This document shows, in pieces, positions 34,952 through 44,186 of a stretch of DNA of 64,000 nt. The notes beneath the pieces are model-generated. The model worked only from the letters and a program-made list of their open reading frames with translations, had not been told where the DNA came from and searched no databases. The stretch's first letter is position 1. Every line of letters starts with the position of its first letter. Position numbers and translations under genes: made by a program. Location: the NCBI RefSeq assembly GCF_004138335.1, contig NZ_RYFW01000001.1:3162936-3226935 (forward strand), read 5' to 3'. The stretch comes from Peristeroidobacter agariperforans. Its GTDB lineage: Bacteria; Pseudomonadota; Gammaproteobacteria; Steroidobacterales; Steroidobacteraceae.

Positions 34952-37882
34952 ATGATTCGATCCAGTATGGCTCGTCGGCGTGCGATAGTTTTGGCGCTGT
35001 CAACGATCGGCGCCACTGCACTTGCAACCGTTGTCGTCACCAACACGTACGCGCAAGACGTCGAATCCGCAACGCTCGACTCGGTCGTCGTCACCGGCTC
35101 GCGAATTACACGTGACGGCTACGAAGCGCCAACACCCGTCTCGGTGCTGGGCGCAGATGAGCTCAACGCATTGAACACGGTGAACGTCGCCGATGCAGTG
35201 AATACGCTGCCGGCGTTTTCAGGTTCGGCGAGTCCGCGTTCGCAGAACGGCAACCTGTCGAGCGGCGCGACCGGCGTGAGTCAGCTCAATTTGCGCGGCA
35301 TGGGGACGAACCGCACGCTGGTTCTTCTGGACGGCAAGCGCTACATCAACGCGGCCATCACTTCAGGCAACAGCGCCCCGGACGTCAACTCTTTCCCGAA
35401 TGCACTGATCGAACGCGTCGACGTTGTAACCGGCGGCGCGTCGGCGGCTTATGGCTCGGACGCCTTGTCGGGCGTCGTGAACTTCGTGATCGATCACGAC
35501 TTCACCGGCTTCAAGGGCGAAGTTCAAATGGGCGAGACAAAATATCACGACGACAGGAGTCTCAGTGCTCAACTGACCTTTGGCGCGCCGTTCGCAGATG
35601 GCCGCGGGCATTTCCTGATCTCCGGCGAACATACACACAGCGACGGCATCGATGGCACCGAAGGTCGGCCGTGGGCGAGATTGCCCGCAGCCGTGATCGT
35701 CAACCCGAACTACGGTACGGGCGCCGGCAAGAGTACGACTGTTCCGCGCTACCTCGTTCGCCGCGATCTCGGCCTTGTCGCCGGTACGCCTGGCGGCATC
35801 ATCACGAGCGGATCCCTCCGGGGAACATATTTCGGGCCGAACGGCGCCATTCTGAACGGTTACGATTTCGGCACCAACGTCGGCAACAACTTTCAAGAGG
35901 GCGGCGATTGGGAATATTCGCGCATCGAGAACGGCATCGACATCGCGGGCAGTGTCGATCGCAACGTCGGGTACCTCCGCACCAGCTATGACCTGACCGA
36001 CAACGTCAGTGCGTACTTCGAAGGCCAGTATTCGGCGACGCGCACCACGAACACCGCGAATCCGAACCGCCGCTTGGGCAACAACACCATCAGTATCGAC
36101 AACGCCTACCTGCCGCAGTCGCTGCGTGACCAACTGCTGGCGGCCGGCGAAACATCGTTCAAGATGGGCAGCACGAACGCCGATATGGGGCGGTTCAGAG
36201 GCGACTATCACCGATCCTTGTACCGGGTCGCTGGCGGCCTCGATGGCGCGTTCGACGCTTTCGGCACGGACTGGAAATGGGACACTTATATTCAACACAG
36301 CGAGACGACCCTCGAGCCGCGCACCTACAACAATGGAATTACGCCGAACTATCTGAAGGCGCTCGATTCCGTGATGGTCAACAACACGCCGACCTGCCGC
36401 GTGAACGCCGACGCAGACCCGTCCAACGACGATCCAGCCTGCGTGCCCTACAACACATTCGGGATCGGCGTGAACGACGCGAGCCAGCTCGGTTACGTCG
36501 TGGGCGTTTCCTATCGTCGTGAAGTGCTGCAGCAGGATGTTGCCGCCTTCAACGTGAGCGGCGAGCCGTTCAGTTCCTGGGCCGGTCCGGTGTCGCTGGC
36601 GGTTGGCGCCGAACACCGTATCGAACAAGTATCGGGCTGGGCCACCGCGCACGACGAGGCGACCGATTTTTTCGCGGGCAACTACCACGCCAGCCACGGC
36701 AAATTCGATGTCACCGAAGGCTACGTTGAAACCGTGATGCCGCTGGCCCGCGACATGAAAGTGGCGCAAGAGCTCGATCTCAACGCCGCCGTGCGCGCGA
36801 CCAATTATTCGACGTCCGGTTACGTCACGACCTGGAAGGGCGGCTTGACGTGGCGGCCGATCGAAGATCTGCGCTTCCGCTTTACGCGCTCACGCGACAT
36901 TCGTGCGCCAAATCTTGGCGAGTTGTTCACCGGCGGCCAAGCGGGTTCAGGCGGCACATTGCAGGATCCATTTCGCGCCACCAACGGTGTTCCCGAGCTT
37001 CGTACCCAAGCTTTCTCCACTACCAAGGGCAATCCGAATCTAAAGCCTGAAGAAGCGGACACCACGGGCTTCGGTGTCGTGATGGCGCCCCGCTTCCTGC
37101 CGGGCTTCCAGATGGCGATCGACTACTACAACATCGACGTCGAAGGTTCGGTGCAAGCGCCGGGCGCGCAGAAGGTGGTCGATCTGTGCTTCCAGGGAAA
37201 TGCGATTCTCTGCCAGGCGATTACTCGAAACCCGGTCGCTCCGGGCGATCCATTTCCGGTCGGGCAGATCTTCGAGGTCATCACTCAGCCGCAAAACCTG
37301 ATCGGGCAACAAGCCAGCGGCGTCGATGTCGAGACGAGTTATCGCTTCCCGCTGTCCGGCATCGTTGGCTCCTTCAGTGGCGACCTGATGATCCGCGCCA
37401 TGGCCAGCCGGGTGTTGAAGCTCGAGACCAAAGATACCGATGGCACCGTTTACGATGGCAACGGCGTCGTCGGCGCCTGGGGCGCGATTTCGCCGTTCGC
37501 TGGCCTGACTTCACCGAAGCTGCGCGGCTTCCTCTCGGTCAGCTACCAGGGCGATCCGATCACAGTGACCCTGATGGCTCACTACACAGGTCCCGGTGTC
37601 TACGCCAATGGCTTCATCGAGTGCACTACCGATTGCCCCGAGTCGACGCCCGAGGCCCCGACCATCGAGGACAACGATATCGCCAGCATGACCACGCTCG
37701 ATCTTGCCGGCTCCTACCAGTTCCAGAGCTTCGAGTTGTTCGCGACCATCGAAAATCTGACGAACCATCAGCCGCCGACGATTGGCGGTTCGCTCACCAA
37801 TTCCTACTGGCAGGGGCAGGGCAACGCTGAGTACGACCGCGTCGGTCGTCAGTATCGCGCGGGCGTACGAGTCAAGTTCTGA
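34952..37882 (+). CDS. TonB-dependent receptor B
   Basis: Outer-membrane TonB-dependent receptor of 976 residues, a close paralogue of receptor A. Seen: signal peptide ending TYAQD, the same VVVTGSRITRDGYEAPTPVSVLGADEL plug start, YGSDALSGVVNFVIDHDFTGFKGEVQ, TRSRDIRAPNLGELF and terminal YRAGVRVKF. Differences concentrate in extracellular-loop positions, for example the region around 36940-37020 and 37190-37270, as expected if ligand specificity has diverged. It has an AGGGGGA ribosome site and its own sigma-54 promoter cassette. The next small gene begins 11 bases after the stop. Confidence 0.94.
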   Translation: MIRSSMARRRAIVLALSTIGATALATVVVTNTYAQDVESATLDSVVVTGSRITRDGYEAPTPVSVLGADELNALNTVNVADAVNTLPAFSGSASPRSQNGNLSSGATGVSQLNLRGMGTNRTLVLLDGKRYINAAITSGNSAPDVNSFPNALIERVDVVTGGASAAYGSDALSGVVNFVIDHDFTGFKGEVQMGETKYHDDRSLSAQLTFGAPFADGRGHFLISGEHTHSDGIDGTEGRPWARLPAAVIVNPNYGTGAGKSTTVPRYLVRRDLGLVAGTPGGIITSGSLRGTYFGPNGAILNGYDFGTNVGNNFQEGGDWEYSRIENGIDIAGSVDRNVGYLRTSYDLTDNVSAYFEGQYSATRTTNTANPNRRLGNNTISIDNAYLPQSLRDQLLAAGETSFKMGSTNADMGRFRGDYHRSLYRVAGGLDGAFDAFGTDWKWDTYIQHSETTLEPRTYNNGITPNYLKALDSVMVNNTPTCRVNADADPSNDDPACVPYNTFGIGVNDASQLGYVVGVSYRREVLQQDVAAFNVSGEPFSSWAGPVSLAVGAEHRIEQVSGWATAHDEATDFFAGNYHASHGKFDVTEGYVETVMPLARDMKVAQELDLNAAVRATNYSTSGYVTTWKGGLTWRPIEDLRFRFTRSRDIRAPNLGELFTGGQAGSGGTLQDPFRATNGVPELRTQAFSTTKGNPNLKPEEADTTGFGVVMAPRFLPGFQMAIDYYNIDVEGSVQAPGAQKVVDLCFQGNAILCQAITRNPVAPGDPFPVGQIFEVITQPQNLIGQQASGVDVETSYRFPLSGIVGSFSGDLMIRAMASRVLKLETKDTDGTVYDGNGVVGAWGAISPFAGLTSPKLRGFLSVSYQGDPITVTLMAHYTGPGVYANGFIECTTDCPESTPEAPTIEDNDIASMTTLDLAGSYQFQSFELFATIENLTNHQPPTIGGSLTNSYWQGQGNAEYDRVGRQYRAGVRVKF

Positions 37883-37893
37883 AAGAAACAGTC

Positions 37894-38118
37894 ATGAGAA
37901 GCTGGAAACATTTCGATCAATTCAGGAAAGGCGCGTACCCCAATGCGTGGGCTTTAGCGGATATACGGCGCTTGCGTGAGCTGGCCGGGCAGGGCATATC
38001 GCCAGGGCAGGCTGCCAAGTTGCTACGCCGTACTGAATCGGCGATCCGCAACAAGGCCTGCCAACACGGCATCTCTTTTCAACGCGTGATAGAGGTCGGG
38101 AGCCCGCCGAACCGTTGA
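37894..38118 (+). CDS. Small SANT/Myb-like helix-turn-helix protein
   Basis: Possible 74-residue DNA-binding protein. Seen: WALADIRRLRELAGQGISPGQAAKLLRRTESAIRNKACQHGISF, a tri-helical SANT/Myb-like pattern (W...L..L...G.S...A..L.RT..AI..KA...GI.F) known from small regulators in alpha- and gammaproteobacteria. It starts 11 bases after receptor B, preceded by a GAAAGAAAC stretch rather than a strong ribosome site. The last 40 bases overlap the convergent PaaX-like gene. The sequence pattern, not the length, supports it. Confidence 0.55.
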   Translation: MRSWKHFDQFRKGAYPNAWALADIRRLRELAGQGISPGQAAKLLRRTESAIRNKACQHGISFQRVIEVGSPPNR

Positions 38119-39005
38119 TAGATATCCAGGCTCGGTGGCGGCAATCGTCCGTTCAACGTCTGCACCGTTTCGGACAGATACCGCTCCGAGATCTGGAAGG
38201 TCTTGATGTACAGGCGTCTGCAGAGCTCCAGAGCGTCATTGCCCGCCCAGTCCGCCGGCAGCAGCCGGTTCGGTAGCAACGGGTCTCGCAGATGGATCTT
38301 GCGGTACTCGTGCAGGAGTAATGTGCGCAGGACATACGCCGTTTCGCCGACCGCTCCGGAAATATCCGACACAGTTGCGGCCTGATCCACCGGCTCGAAC
38401 ATCGCAACGAAACGTCGATAGCGTCGGGCGAGCTCGGCGAGGTCCCAGCCCTTGGCAACGAGCTTCACTTCCGATTCACGATCGACGGCGCCGCCTTGAA
38501 ACACGATGAGCGGGTCGGTTGCGCCGAGCTGCGGCAAGTCCTTTCCTTCGTGAGTTGGATGTGCGAACACGCCGGTGTTCACCTCGCCGAAGCCGAGCCA
38601 GCGCAATTCGTCGCCTACTTTCTCGCGTGCCTTCCGCTCCAGCGTCGCCGAGAGGATGGCGAGGGTCCACGCGCCATTCCATGAATCGATTGGCGACGAG
38701 TAGATGCGATGAGTCGCCTCCGCAAAGCGCGCGCGTCCTTTCGCACTGAGCGTGTAGTAGCTCGATCTGCCGCTGCGTGCCGAGGTCACCCAGTCGTCGT
38801 TCGCGAGCCGGCCCACAGCAGTGCGAGCCAGCCGCTCGCTTATGCCAAACAGGCGCGCCAGTGCAATCAGGCTGGAAAGAGAAATGGAGCCGCCGCGGGG
38901 TGCGATGGCGTCGCCCAGGATAGTCACGAGCAGTGAGCCTGCGCGCAGCGGTTTCTGACGACGAAAGCCTGTGAGGATCGCCTGGATTTGCGCGGCTGGA
39001 TGCAT
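38079..39005 (-). CDS. PaaX family transcriptional repressor
   Basis: Regulator of 308 residues with the PaaX domain order: N-terminal winged helix (SLSSLIALARLFGISERLARTAVGRLANDDWVTSARSGRSSYYTLS), middle region with WNGAWTLAIL and a C-terminal domain with LLHEYRKIHLRDPLLPNRLLPADWAG. PaaX represses phenylacetate degradation and responds to phenylacetyl-CoA; no paa catabolic genes are in this window, so the effector may be another acyl-CoA or aromatic compound. The ATG at 39005 is chosen because the upstream frame lacks conserved character. It is divergent from TBDR C, which it may control. Confidence 0.88.
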   Translation of the reverse strand: MHPAAQIQAILTGFRRQKPLRAGSLLVTILGDAIAPRGGSISLSSLIALARLFGISERLARTAVGRLANDDWVTSARSGRSSYYTLSAKGRARFAEATHRIYSSPIDSWNGAWTLAILSATLERKAREKVGDELRWLGFGEVNTGVFAHPTHEGKDLPQLGATDPLIVFQGGAVDRESEVKLVAKGWDLAELARRYRRFVAMFEPVDQAATVSDISGAVGETAYVLRTLLLHEYRKIHLRDPLLPNRLLPADWAGNDALELCRRLYIKTFQISERYLSETVQTLNGRLPPPSLDIYQRFGGLPTSITR

Positions 39006-39274
39006 GGCAAAGCGACGATAAGCGCGCTTGCGTTGGTGCGCCAGAGTGGCGGTCGGACTGAGCCGGAACTGGCGTAATTGATGCTCGTCCGGCGCTTTTT
39101 TTCGGAAAAAGTCACGGCCCGCGCTTGGTACAGTCGAAGAACTGGTCATCTCCTGGCTTGGGGAAAAGCTGAGATTCAAACTACCGCCGCTGGTCCCCGC
39201 GTGTCTGAGATGAAGCTGACGCTTGTCTTTCGATCGTCATCAGAGAAAAAAGATTTTTAGGGGGATTTGAACTT
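39006..39274. promoter_or_regulatory. Divergent control region PaaX-like/TBDR C
   Basis: Gap between two divergent starts. A short dyad CTTTTT-N5-AAAAAG lies at 39095-39111 and an AT-rich stretch precedes the receptor start, which has an AGGGGGAT ribosome site. Unlike TBDR A and B, there is no -24/-12 element with correct spacing and no ATCGGCA dyad, so TBDR C is regulated differently. Confidence 0.35.
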
Positions 39275-42200
39275 ATGAGTTCGACGGTAAACCCGTTTGA
39301 CATCAACGGTCGTGCAGTTAATGGCCTGGTAAGGACGGCCGTGCGCGCGACATTGGCTGCTGTCTGCACCACCCCTCTGCTGGTGGGGGGCGCCTACGCT
39401 CAGGAGAGAGCCTCGACTGCCGATGTGGCAGCCCAGACGCTCCAGGAAGTGACGGTGACCGGTTCGCGCATCAAGCGCGAAGGATTCGAGGCGCCGACGC
39501 CGGTGGCGGTGATCAGCACCGAGGCGTTGGAGGCCAACGCGACATCGAATCTCGCCGACACACTCAACACGATGCCGAATTTCCAGGGCAGCGCGACCCC
39601 GCAGTCCTCGGTGGTCACGGTGACTTCCGGCACCCAGGCCGTCAACGGTTTGAACATCGGTGGCCTGGGCGTTACGCGCACTCTGACCTTGGTCAACGGC
39701 CAGCGTACGGTGGGCTCGACGTTGGAAGGCACGGTCGACGTGAGTGAATTGCCACAGCAGCTCATTACGCGTGTCGACGTGGTGACCGGCGGCGCCTCCG
39801 CCAGCTACGGCTCGGATGCGTTGACCGGTGTGGTCAACTTCGTGCTCGACACCAAGTTCACCGGTTTCAAGGCCGAAGCATCCGCCGGCACTACCAACTA
39901 CAACGACAACGACAATTGGAAGGGATCGCTGACCTTCGGCACGACCTTCTCCGATGGGCGTGGTCATCTCATCCTCAGCGGCGAAGCCAGCGACGATGAG
40001 GGCCTGCTGGTGGCCAAGCGGCCCTGGAACAACTATGGCTATGGTTTCGTGAACAACCCGGCCTTTACCGCGACCAACGGCCAGCCGCGGCTGATCTTCG
40101 GAGATCAGTTCAGCCTGGCGACGGCTTCCTGGGGCGGCATCATCAACAACACCCGTGGCCAGATCGGAAGTTTCCCGCAGGGAACCACTGTCATGTTCGG
40201 CCCCAACGGCGAGCAGATCCCGGTCAACTACGGACCGCTCATCAGCGGCGCGGTGATGTCGGGAGGGGATTGGAACAATCCGCTGCTGCAGGTGGGCAAC
40301 CAGAAAGGTGGCGCGGGCCTGACTCCCGACCAGCAGCGCCAGAATCTGTTCCTGCGCACCAGCTACGATCTGGAGAACGGCGGTGAGATCTACTTCCAGG
40401 CTTCCTACGGCCACCTGGAGTCGTTCTCGGCCAGCGTGCCGGTGTTCTACAAGCTGAGCTGGAACGTTCCCGGCGACAACGCCTTCATTCCGGCCAATAT
40501 CTCCACGGCCGCCAACTGCAACACCGCGAGTAGCGCGCCCTGTTTCAACTTCGGCACCATCAATGGCGACATCGGCGGTCAGCACCCGATCACCGAACGC
40601 TCGGTGTATCGTTTCCTGACGGGCATCGATGGCGACTTCAATCTGTTCCAGACCGATTGGACCTGGGACGCCTACCTGTCCTACGGCCGCAGCACGCAGC
40701 ACGTGATCTCCGGCAACACCATCAACCAGGTCAAGTACGACATGGCCATCGATGCCGTGCGTGATCCGAACGGAAACATCGTGTGCCGTTCGACGCTGAC
40801 CAATCCGAACAATGGCTGTGTGCCGCTGAACTTGTTCGGCCTGGGCGTGGCTAGTCCGGAAGCGCTTGCCTACGTCGGCGGCAATCCATGGAGCGCCGCC
40901 GAGCTGAGGCAAACCGTGGGAGCTGTGAACGTCCAGGGTACGCCTTGGGAAGGCTGGGCCGGACCCATTTCGTTGGCCTTCGGCGTGGAACACCGCCGCG
41001 AGGAGACCGATGCCTCCGCCAATGACCTGGAGCGCGCGGCGCCGAACGTTTGCGCACCCGGGTCGACCAAGGATAGTGGCAGTTGCTGGTTCCTGGCCGC
41101 GGGCCTGCCGTATTCGGGTTCTTTCGCTGTGACGGATGTATATCTCGAGACCAACGTCCCACTCGCGAAGGATGTGCCGTTCGTGAGGGCTCTGGATCTG
41201 AGCGCTGCCGGGCGCGGAACCTACTACGACACCTTCGGTTCGACCGGCACCTGGAAGCTCGGCCTGAACTGGAATCCGATCGATGACCTGCGTATCCGGC
41301 TGGTGCGCTCTCTGGATATTCGCGAGCCGACGCTGATCGACATGTATCAGGGCGGCACCACCACGTCGAACAACATCACCGACAAACGCGTCAACACCGC
41401 GAACATCACTTTCCAGTCGACGAATACCGGTAATCCGGATCTGCAACCGGAGCGTGCGACCAACTCGATCGTCGGGTTCGTGTATCAACCATCCTGGCTG
41501 CCGCGCTTCAACTTTTCGATGGACTATTACTGGATCGACATCGAGCGGGGCGTGAACACCCTGTCCGCGCAACAGACCTACGATTCCTGCGTGATGGCAG
41601 GCATTCAGGCGGCTTGCGACGCTTTCACCGTCAGTGGTTATCACCCGGTGACGGGCGCCGATGGAAACGTGTACCAGGTGCCGGACCAGATCACTGGCAT
41701 GAGACTGGTGCCGAACAATTCGAACGGCCGCAAAGCCGAGCGCCTGGAGATCGCAGCGAGCTACCGGATGTCGGCGGACTCGATCATCAGCGGCTGGAAC
41801 GGCGACCTGGCCTTCCGTGGTTCGGCGACGAACTACATCAAGGACATCGAAGACGGCGGCATCCCGTATGTGCTGCCCAACGACCGCATCGGTAACAACT
41901 TCAGTGGCGGCCTGCCGCACTGGAAGTACCAGGTGCAGGCCATGTACGCGCTGGATCGCTTCAGCACCACGCTCACCATGCGCGGTGTGAGCTCCGGTGT
42001 GTATAACAACCTGTGGATCGAGTGTCAGACGAACTGCCCGACATTCCCAGGCGGTCCCGCCGGATCGCAGGCGGCAGTCGATGCGGCGAACTACGTCACC
42101 ACCACTCGAAACCACATTGCCGGTGGGATCTGGTGGGACCTGGGCATGAACTACGAGCTCGACGTCGGTAAGTTCGATACCGAGTTGTTCTTCAACGTTC

Positions 42201-42337
42201 GTAATCTGCTCGACAAGGACCCGGCCATCGCCGCACGTCAGCAGTCCGGCACCGGCTGGGACTTCTCGCCGTCGAACAGCGCTCTGTACGATGTGCTTGG
42301 CCGCTTCTATCGAGCAGGCTTCCGAGTGCAGTTCTGA
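39275..42337 (+). CDS. TonB-dependent receptor C
   Basis: Outer-membrane TonB-dependent receptor of 1020 residues, related to receptors A and B but clearly more distant. Seen: signal peptide ending AYAQE, TVTGSRIKREGFEAPTPVAVI, VDVVTGGASASYGSDALTGVVNF, VRSLDIREPTLIDMYQGG and terminal YRAGFRVQF. Extracellular loops carry several cysteine pairs (for example around 40510-40550 and 41590-41620). It is followed by a hairpin and then the second DUF1592 operon, suggesting receptor C belongs with that operon as receptor A/B belong with the first. Confidence 0.93.
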   Translation: MSSTVNPFDINGRAVNGLVRTAVRATLAAVCTTPLLVGGAYAQERASTADVAAQTLQEVTVTGSRIKREGFEAPTPVAVISTEALEANATSNLADTLNTMPNFQGSATPQSSVVTVTSGTQAVNGLNIGGLGVTRTLTLVNGQRTVGSTLEGTVDVSELPQQLITRVDVVTGGASASYGSDALTGVVNFVLDTKFTGFKAEASAGTTNYNDNDNWKGSLTFGTTFSDGRGHLILSGEASDDEGLLVAKRPWNNYGYGFVNNPAFTATNGQPRLIFGDQFSLATASWGGIINNTRGQIGSFPQGTTVMFGPNGEQIPVNYGPLISGAVMSGGDWNNPLLQVGNQKGGAGLTPDQQRQNLFLRTSYDLENGGEIYFQASYGHLESFSASVPVFYKLSWNVPGDNAFIPANISTAANCNTASSAPCFNFGTINGDIGGQHPITERSVYRFLTGIDGDFNLFQTDWTWDAYLSYGRSTQHVISGNTINQVKYDMAIDAVRDPNGNIVCRSTLTNPNNGCVPLNLFGLGVASPEALAYVGGNPWSAAELRQTVGAVNVQGTPWEGWAGPISLAFGVEHRREETDASANDLERAAPNVCAPGSTKDSGSCWFLAAGLPYSGSFAVTDVYLETNVPLAKDVPFVRALDLSAAGRGTYYDTFGSTGTWKLGLNWNPIDDLRIRLVRSLDIREPTLIDMYQGGTTTSNNITDKRVNTANITFQSTNTGNPDLQPERATNSIVGFVYQPSWLPRFNFSMDYYWIDIERGVNTLSAQQTYDSCVMAGIQAACDAFTVSGYHPVTGADGNVYQVPDQITGMRLVPNNSNGRKAERLEIAASYRMSADSIISGWNGDLAFRGSATNYIKDIEDGGIPYVLPNDRIGNNFSGGLPHWKYQVQAMYALDRFSTTLTMRGVSSGVYNNLWIECQTNCPTFPGGPAGSQAAVDAANYVTTTRNHIAGGIWWDLGMNYELDVGKFDTELFFNVRNLLDKDPAIAARQQSGTGWDFSPSNSALYDVLGRFYRAGFRVQF

Positions 42338-42350
42338 ATCGTGACTGAAA

Positions 42351-42381
42351 CGTCCCCGCGCTGCCATCCAGCGCGGGGCGT
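42351..42381 (+). terminator. Strong hairpin after TBDR C
   Basis: Stem CCCCGCGCT/AGCGCGGGG extended by ACG/CGT at its base, loop of 7 bases, 14 bases after the receptor stop. There is no T-run, so it may only partly separate the receptor from the DUF1592 gene. Confidence 0.55.
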
Positions 42382-42419
42382 CTGCGACGATCTCTTGATC
42401 ATGACGGAGGGGAGTGTAG

Positions 42420-44168
42420 GTGCAATCGGTTGAAACTCGACGGATCCGATCTCTGGGAAGGTTCGGCGGCTTGTTCTGGACGGGGCTGACGACCGCGCTC
42501 GTCCTCGGCATCGCAGGATGCGCCAACTACATGACGGATCAGCGCTCGGCTGATACACAACCCGCTGCTGACTTGGGTCCAGTGGATGTCGGCAGCGTGC
42601 CTCGCGCGCGCTTCATGACGGCGCAGCAGTACTCCAACATGATTGCCGATGTGTTCGGCAGCGATATTCAGATAGGAACGCCGATTCCTCCTCTGATGCG
42701 CGCGCCGGATGGTCTGCTGTCCACCACTGCCGGCTCGGTGGGTATCCCCGGCGGCCAGTTGATGCAGTTACAGCGCGCGGCCACGTCCATCGCCACTCAG
42801 GTGGTGGACAAAGGTGATATCGGCAAGGAGTTGCCGGCACACCGTTCTTATCTCGTGCCGTGCAAGCCGAAAGCGGATAACGCTCCCGATGACGCTTGCG
42901 CGGCGAAGTTCATTCGTTCCACCGGCCGGTTGTTGTTCCGCCGTTCGCTGGACGATGCGCAGGTGGCGGATTGGGTCGGCAAGGCGCACCAAGGCGCCGA
43001 GCATCTAAAAGATTTCTATGCCGGATTGGCGGGCGTGCTCGAGGGCATGCTGATCGATCCCATGGTGCTGATGGTGGTCGATACCACCGAGCCGGACCCG
43101 GCGCGCCCCGGGCAGCGCCGCCTCGATGCATATTCCCTGGCCTCGCGCCTGTCGTTCTTCCTATGGAATTCTGTTCCGAACGATGCGGTGTTGAAGGCTG
43201 CCGAAAGCGGTGAGATCCAGACTCCCGCCGGACGCGCGCGCGTGGTCGAGATGATGCTGTCCAGCCCACGTGTGGAGCACGGCGTTCGGGCGTTCTTCGA
43301 CGATATGCTCGCCTATGACAAATTCGATTCCCTGGCGAAAGACGGCATGGTCTATTCCAGGGAAAGCGGCGCCGTGTTGAAGGATGCTCGCGAACAGACT
43401 TTGCGCACGGCGTACGACCACCTGATCGTGCGCAATCGTGACTATCGAGATCTGTTCACCACCCGCGACACATTCATGTCGCCGGCACTCGCATCGGTCT
43501 ATAACGTTCCTGCAGTTCCGGGTTGGGCGCCTTATGCGTTCCCTGAGGACAGTCCGCGTGCGGGCATCTTGAATCACGTGAGCTTCCTGGCGCTGCACTC
43601 GCACCCGGGTCGCAGCTCACCGACGCTGCGTGGCAAGGCATTGCGTGAGACGCTGTTGTGTCAGGTCGTGCCGCCACCGCCGCCGAATGTAGATTTCTCC
43701 GCGGTCGAAGATCCGGATGCGAACCTGCACACTGCCCGTGAGCGTCTGACGGCCCACCGCGCCAATCCGGTGTGTGCGGGCTGCCATAAGATCACCGATC
43801 CCATCGGCCTGGCGATGGAGAATTTCGACGGAGCAGGGCAGTACCGGACCAGCGAAGGCGGCGTGACCATCGATGCCAGCGGGAGTCTGGACGGCAAGGC
43901 GTTCAACAACCCGCAAGGCCTTGCGCAGGCCCTGCACGATCATCCTGGATTGCCCACCTGCCTGGTCAAGCGGATGTATGGCTATGGGGTGGGTGGCATG
44001 ACCACCGCGGTCGACAAGCCACAACTGGAATATCTCAACAAACGTTTCGAGGCTTCCGGCTATCGGATCCCCGATCTGCTGCGCGCCATCGTGTTGAGTC
44101 CTGCCTTTGGAAATGTGGCCGAACCTCCCGCTGCGCCGGTTCCGGCGATCAAGACTGCGGCTCAATAA
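42420..44168 (+). CDS. DUF1592-type c-haem lipoprotein, copy 2
   Basis: Protein of 582 residues with the same DUF1587-1595-1592-1588-1585 order as 20906-22609. Seen: lipoprotein signal with lipobox IAGC near residue 34, RFMTAQQYSNMIADVFG, RLDAYSLASRLSFFLWNSVPND, SFLALHSHPGRSSPTLRGKALRE, and a c-haem motif C452-AGCH followed by KITDPIGLAMENFD. Unlike copy 1, it should be lipid-anchored. The GTG start at 42420 follows GGAGGGGAG at good spacing. First gene of a five-gene run to 48833. Function unproven. Confidence 0.87.
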   Translation: MQSVETRRIRSLGRFGGLFWTGLTTALVLGIAGCANYMTDQRSADTQPAADLGPVDVGSVPRARFMTAQQYSNMIADVFGSDIQIGTPIPPLMRAPDGLLSTTAGSVGIPGGQLMQLQRAATSIATQVVDKGDIGKELPAHRSYLVPCKPKADNAPDDACAAKFIRSTGRLLFRRSLDDAQVADWVGKAHQGAEHLKDFYAGLAGVLEGMLIDPMVLMVVDTTEPDPARPGQRRLDAYSLASRLSFFLWNSVPNDAVLKAAESGEIQTPAGRARVVEMMLSSPRVEHGVRAFFDDMLAYDKFDSLAKDGMVYSRESGAVLKDAREQTLRTAYDHLIVRNRDYRDLFTTRDTFMSPALASVYNVPAVPGWAPYAFPEDSPRAGILNHVSFLALHSHPGRSSPTLRGKALRETLLCQVVPPPPPNVDFSAVEDPDANLHTARERLTAHRANPVCAGCHKITDPIGLAMENFDGAGQYRTSEGGVTIDASGSLDGKAFNNPQGLAQALHDHPGLPTCLVKRMYGYGVGGMTTAVDKPQLEYLNKRFEASGYRIPDLLRAIVLSPAFGNVAEPPAAPVPAIKTAAQ

Positions 44169-44186
44169 GCTTCAGGAGCTATTCGA

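Noticed and set aside
39155..39175. TGGCTTGGGG... before TBDR C as a sigma-54 promoter
   Set aside because: The GC dinucleotide is one base out of position and the -24 half is poor.
39078..39260. 60-codon plus-strand frame in the PaaX/TBDR C gap
   Set aside because: No ribosome site or recognisable pattern; it spans the likely promoter region.
39257..42526. A 1089-codon open frame on the minus strand
   Set aside because: It is antisense to TBDR C, has no domain signature and an amino-acid composition typical of the shadow frame in GC-rich DNA.
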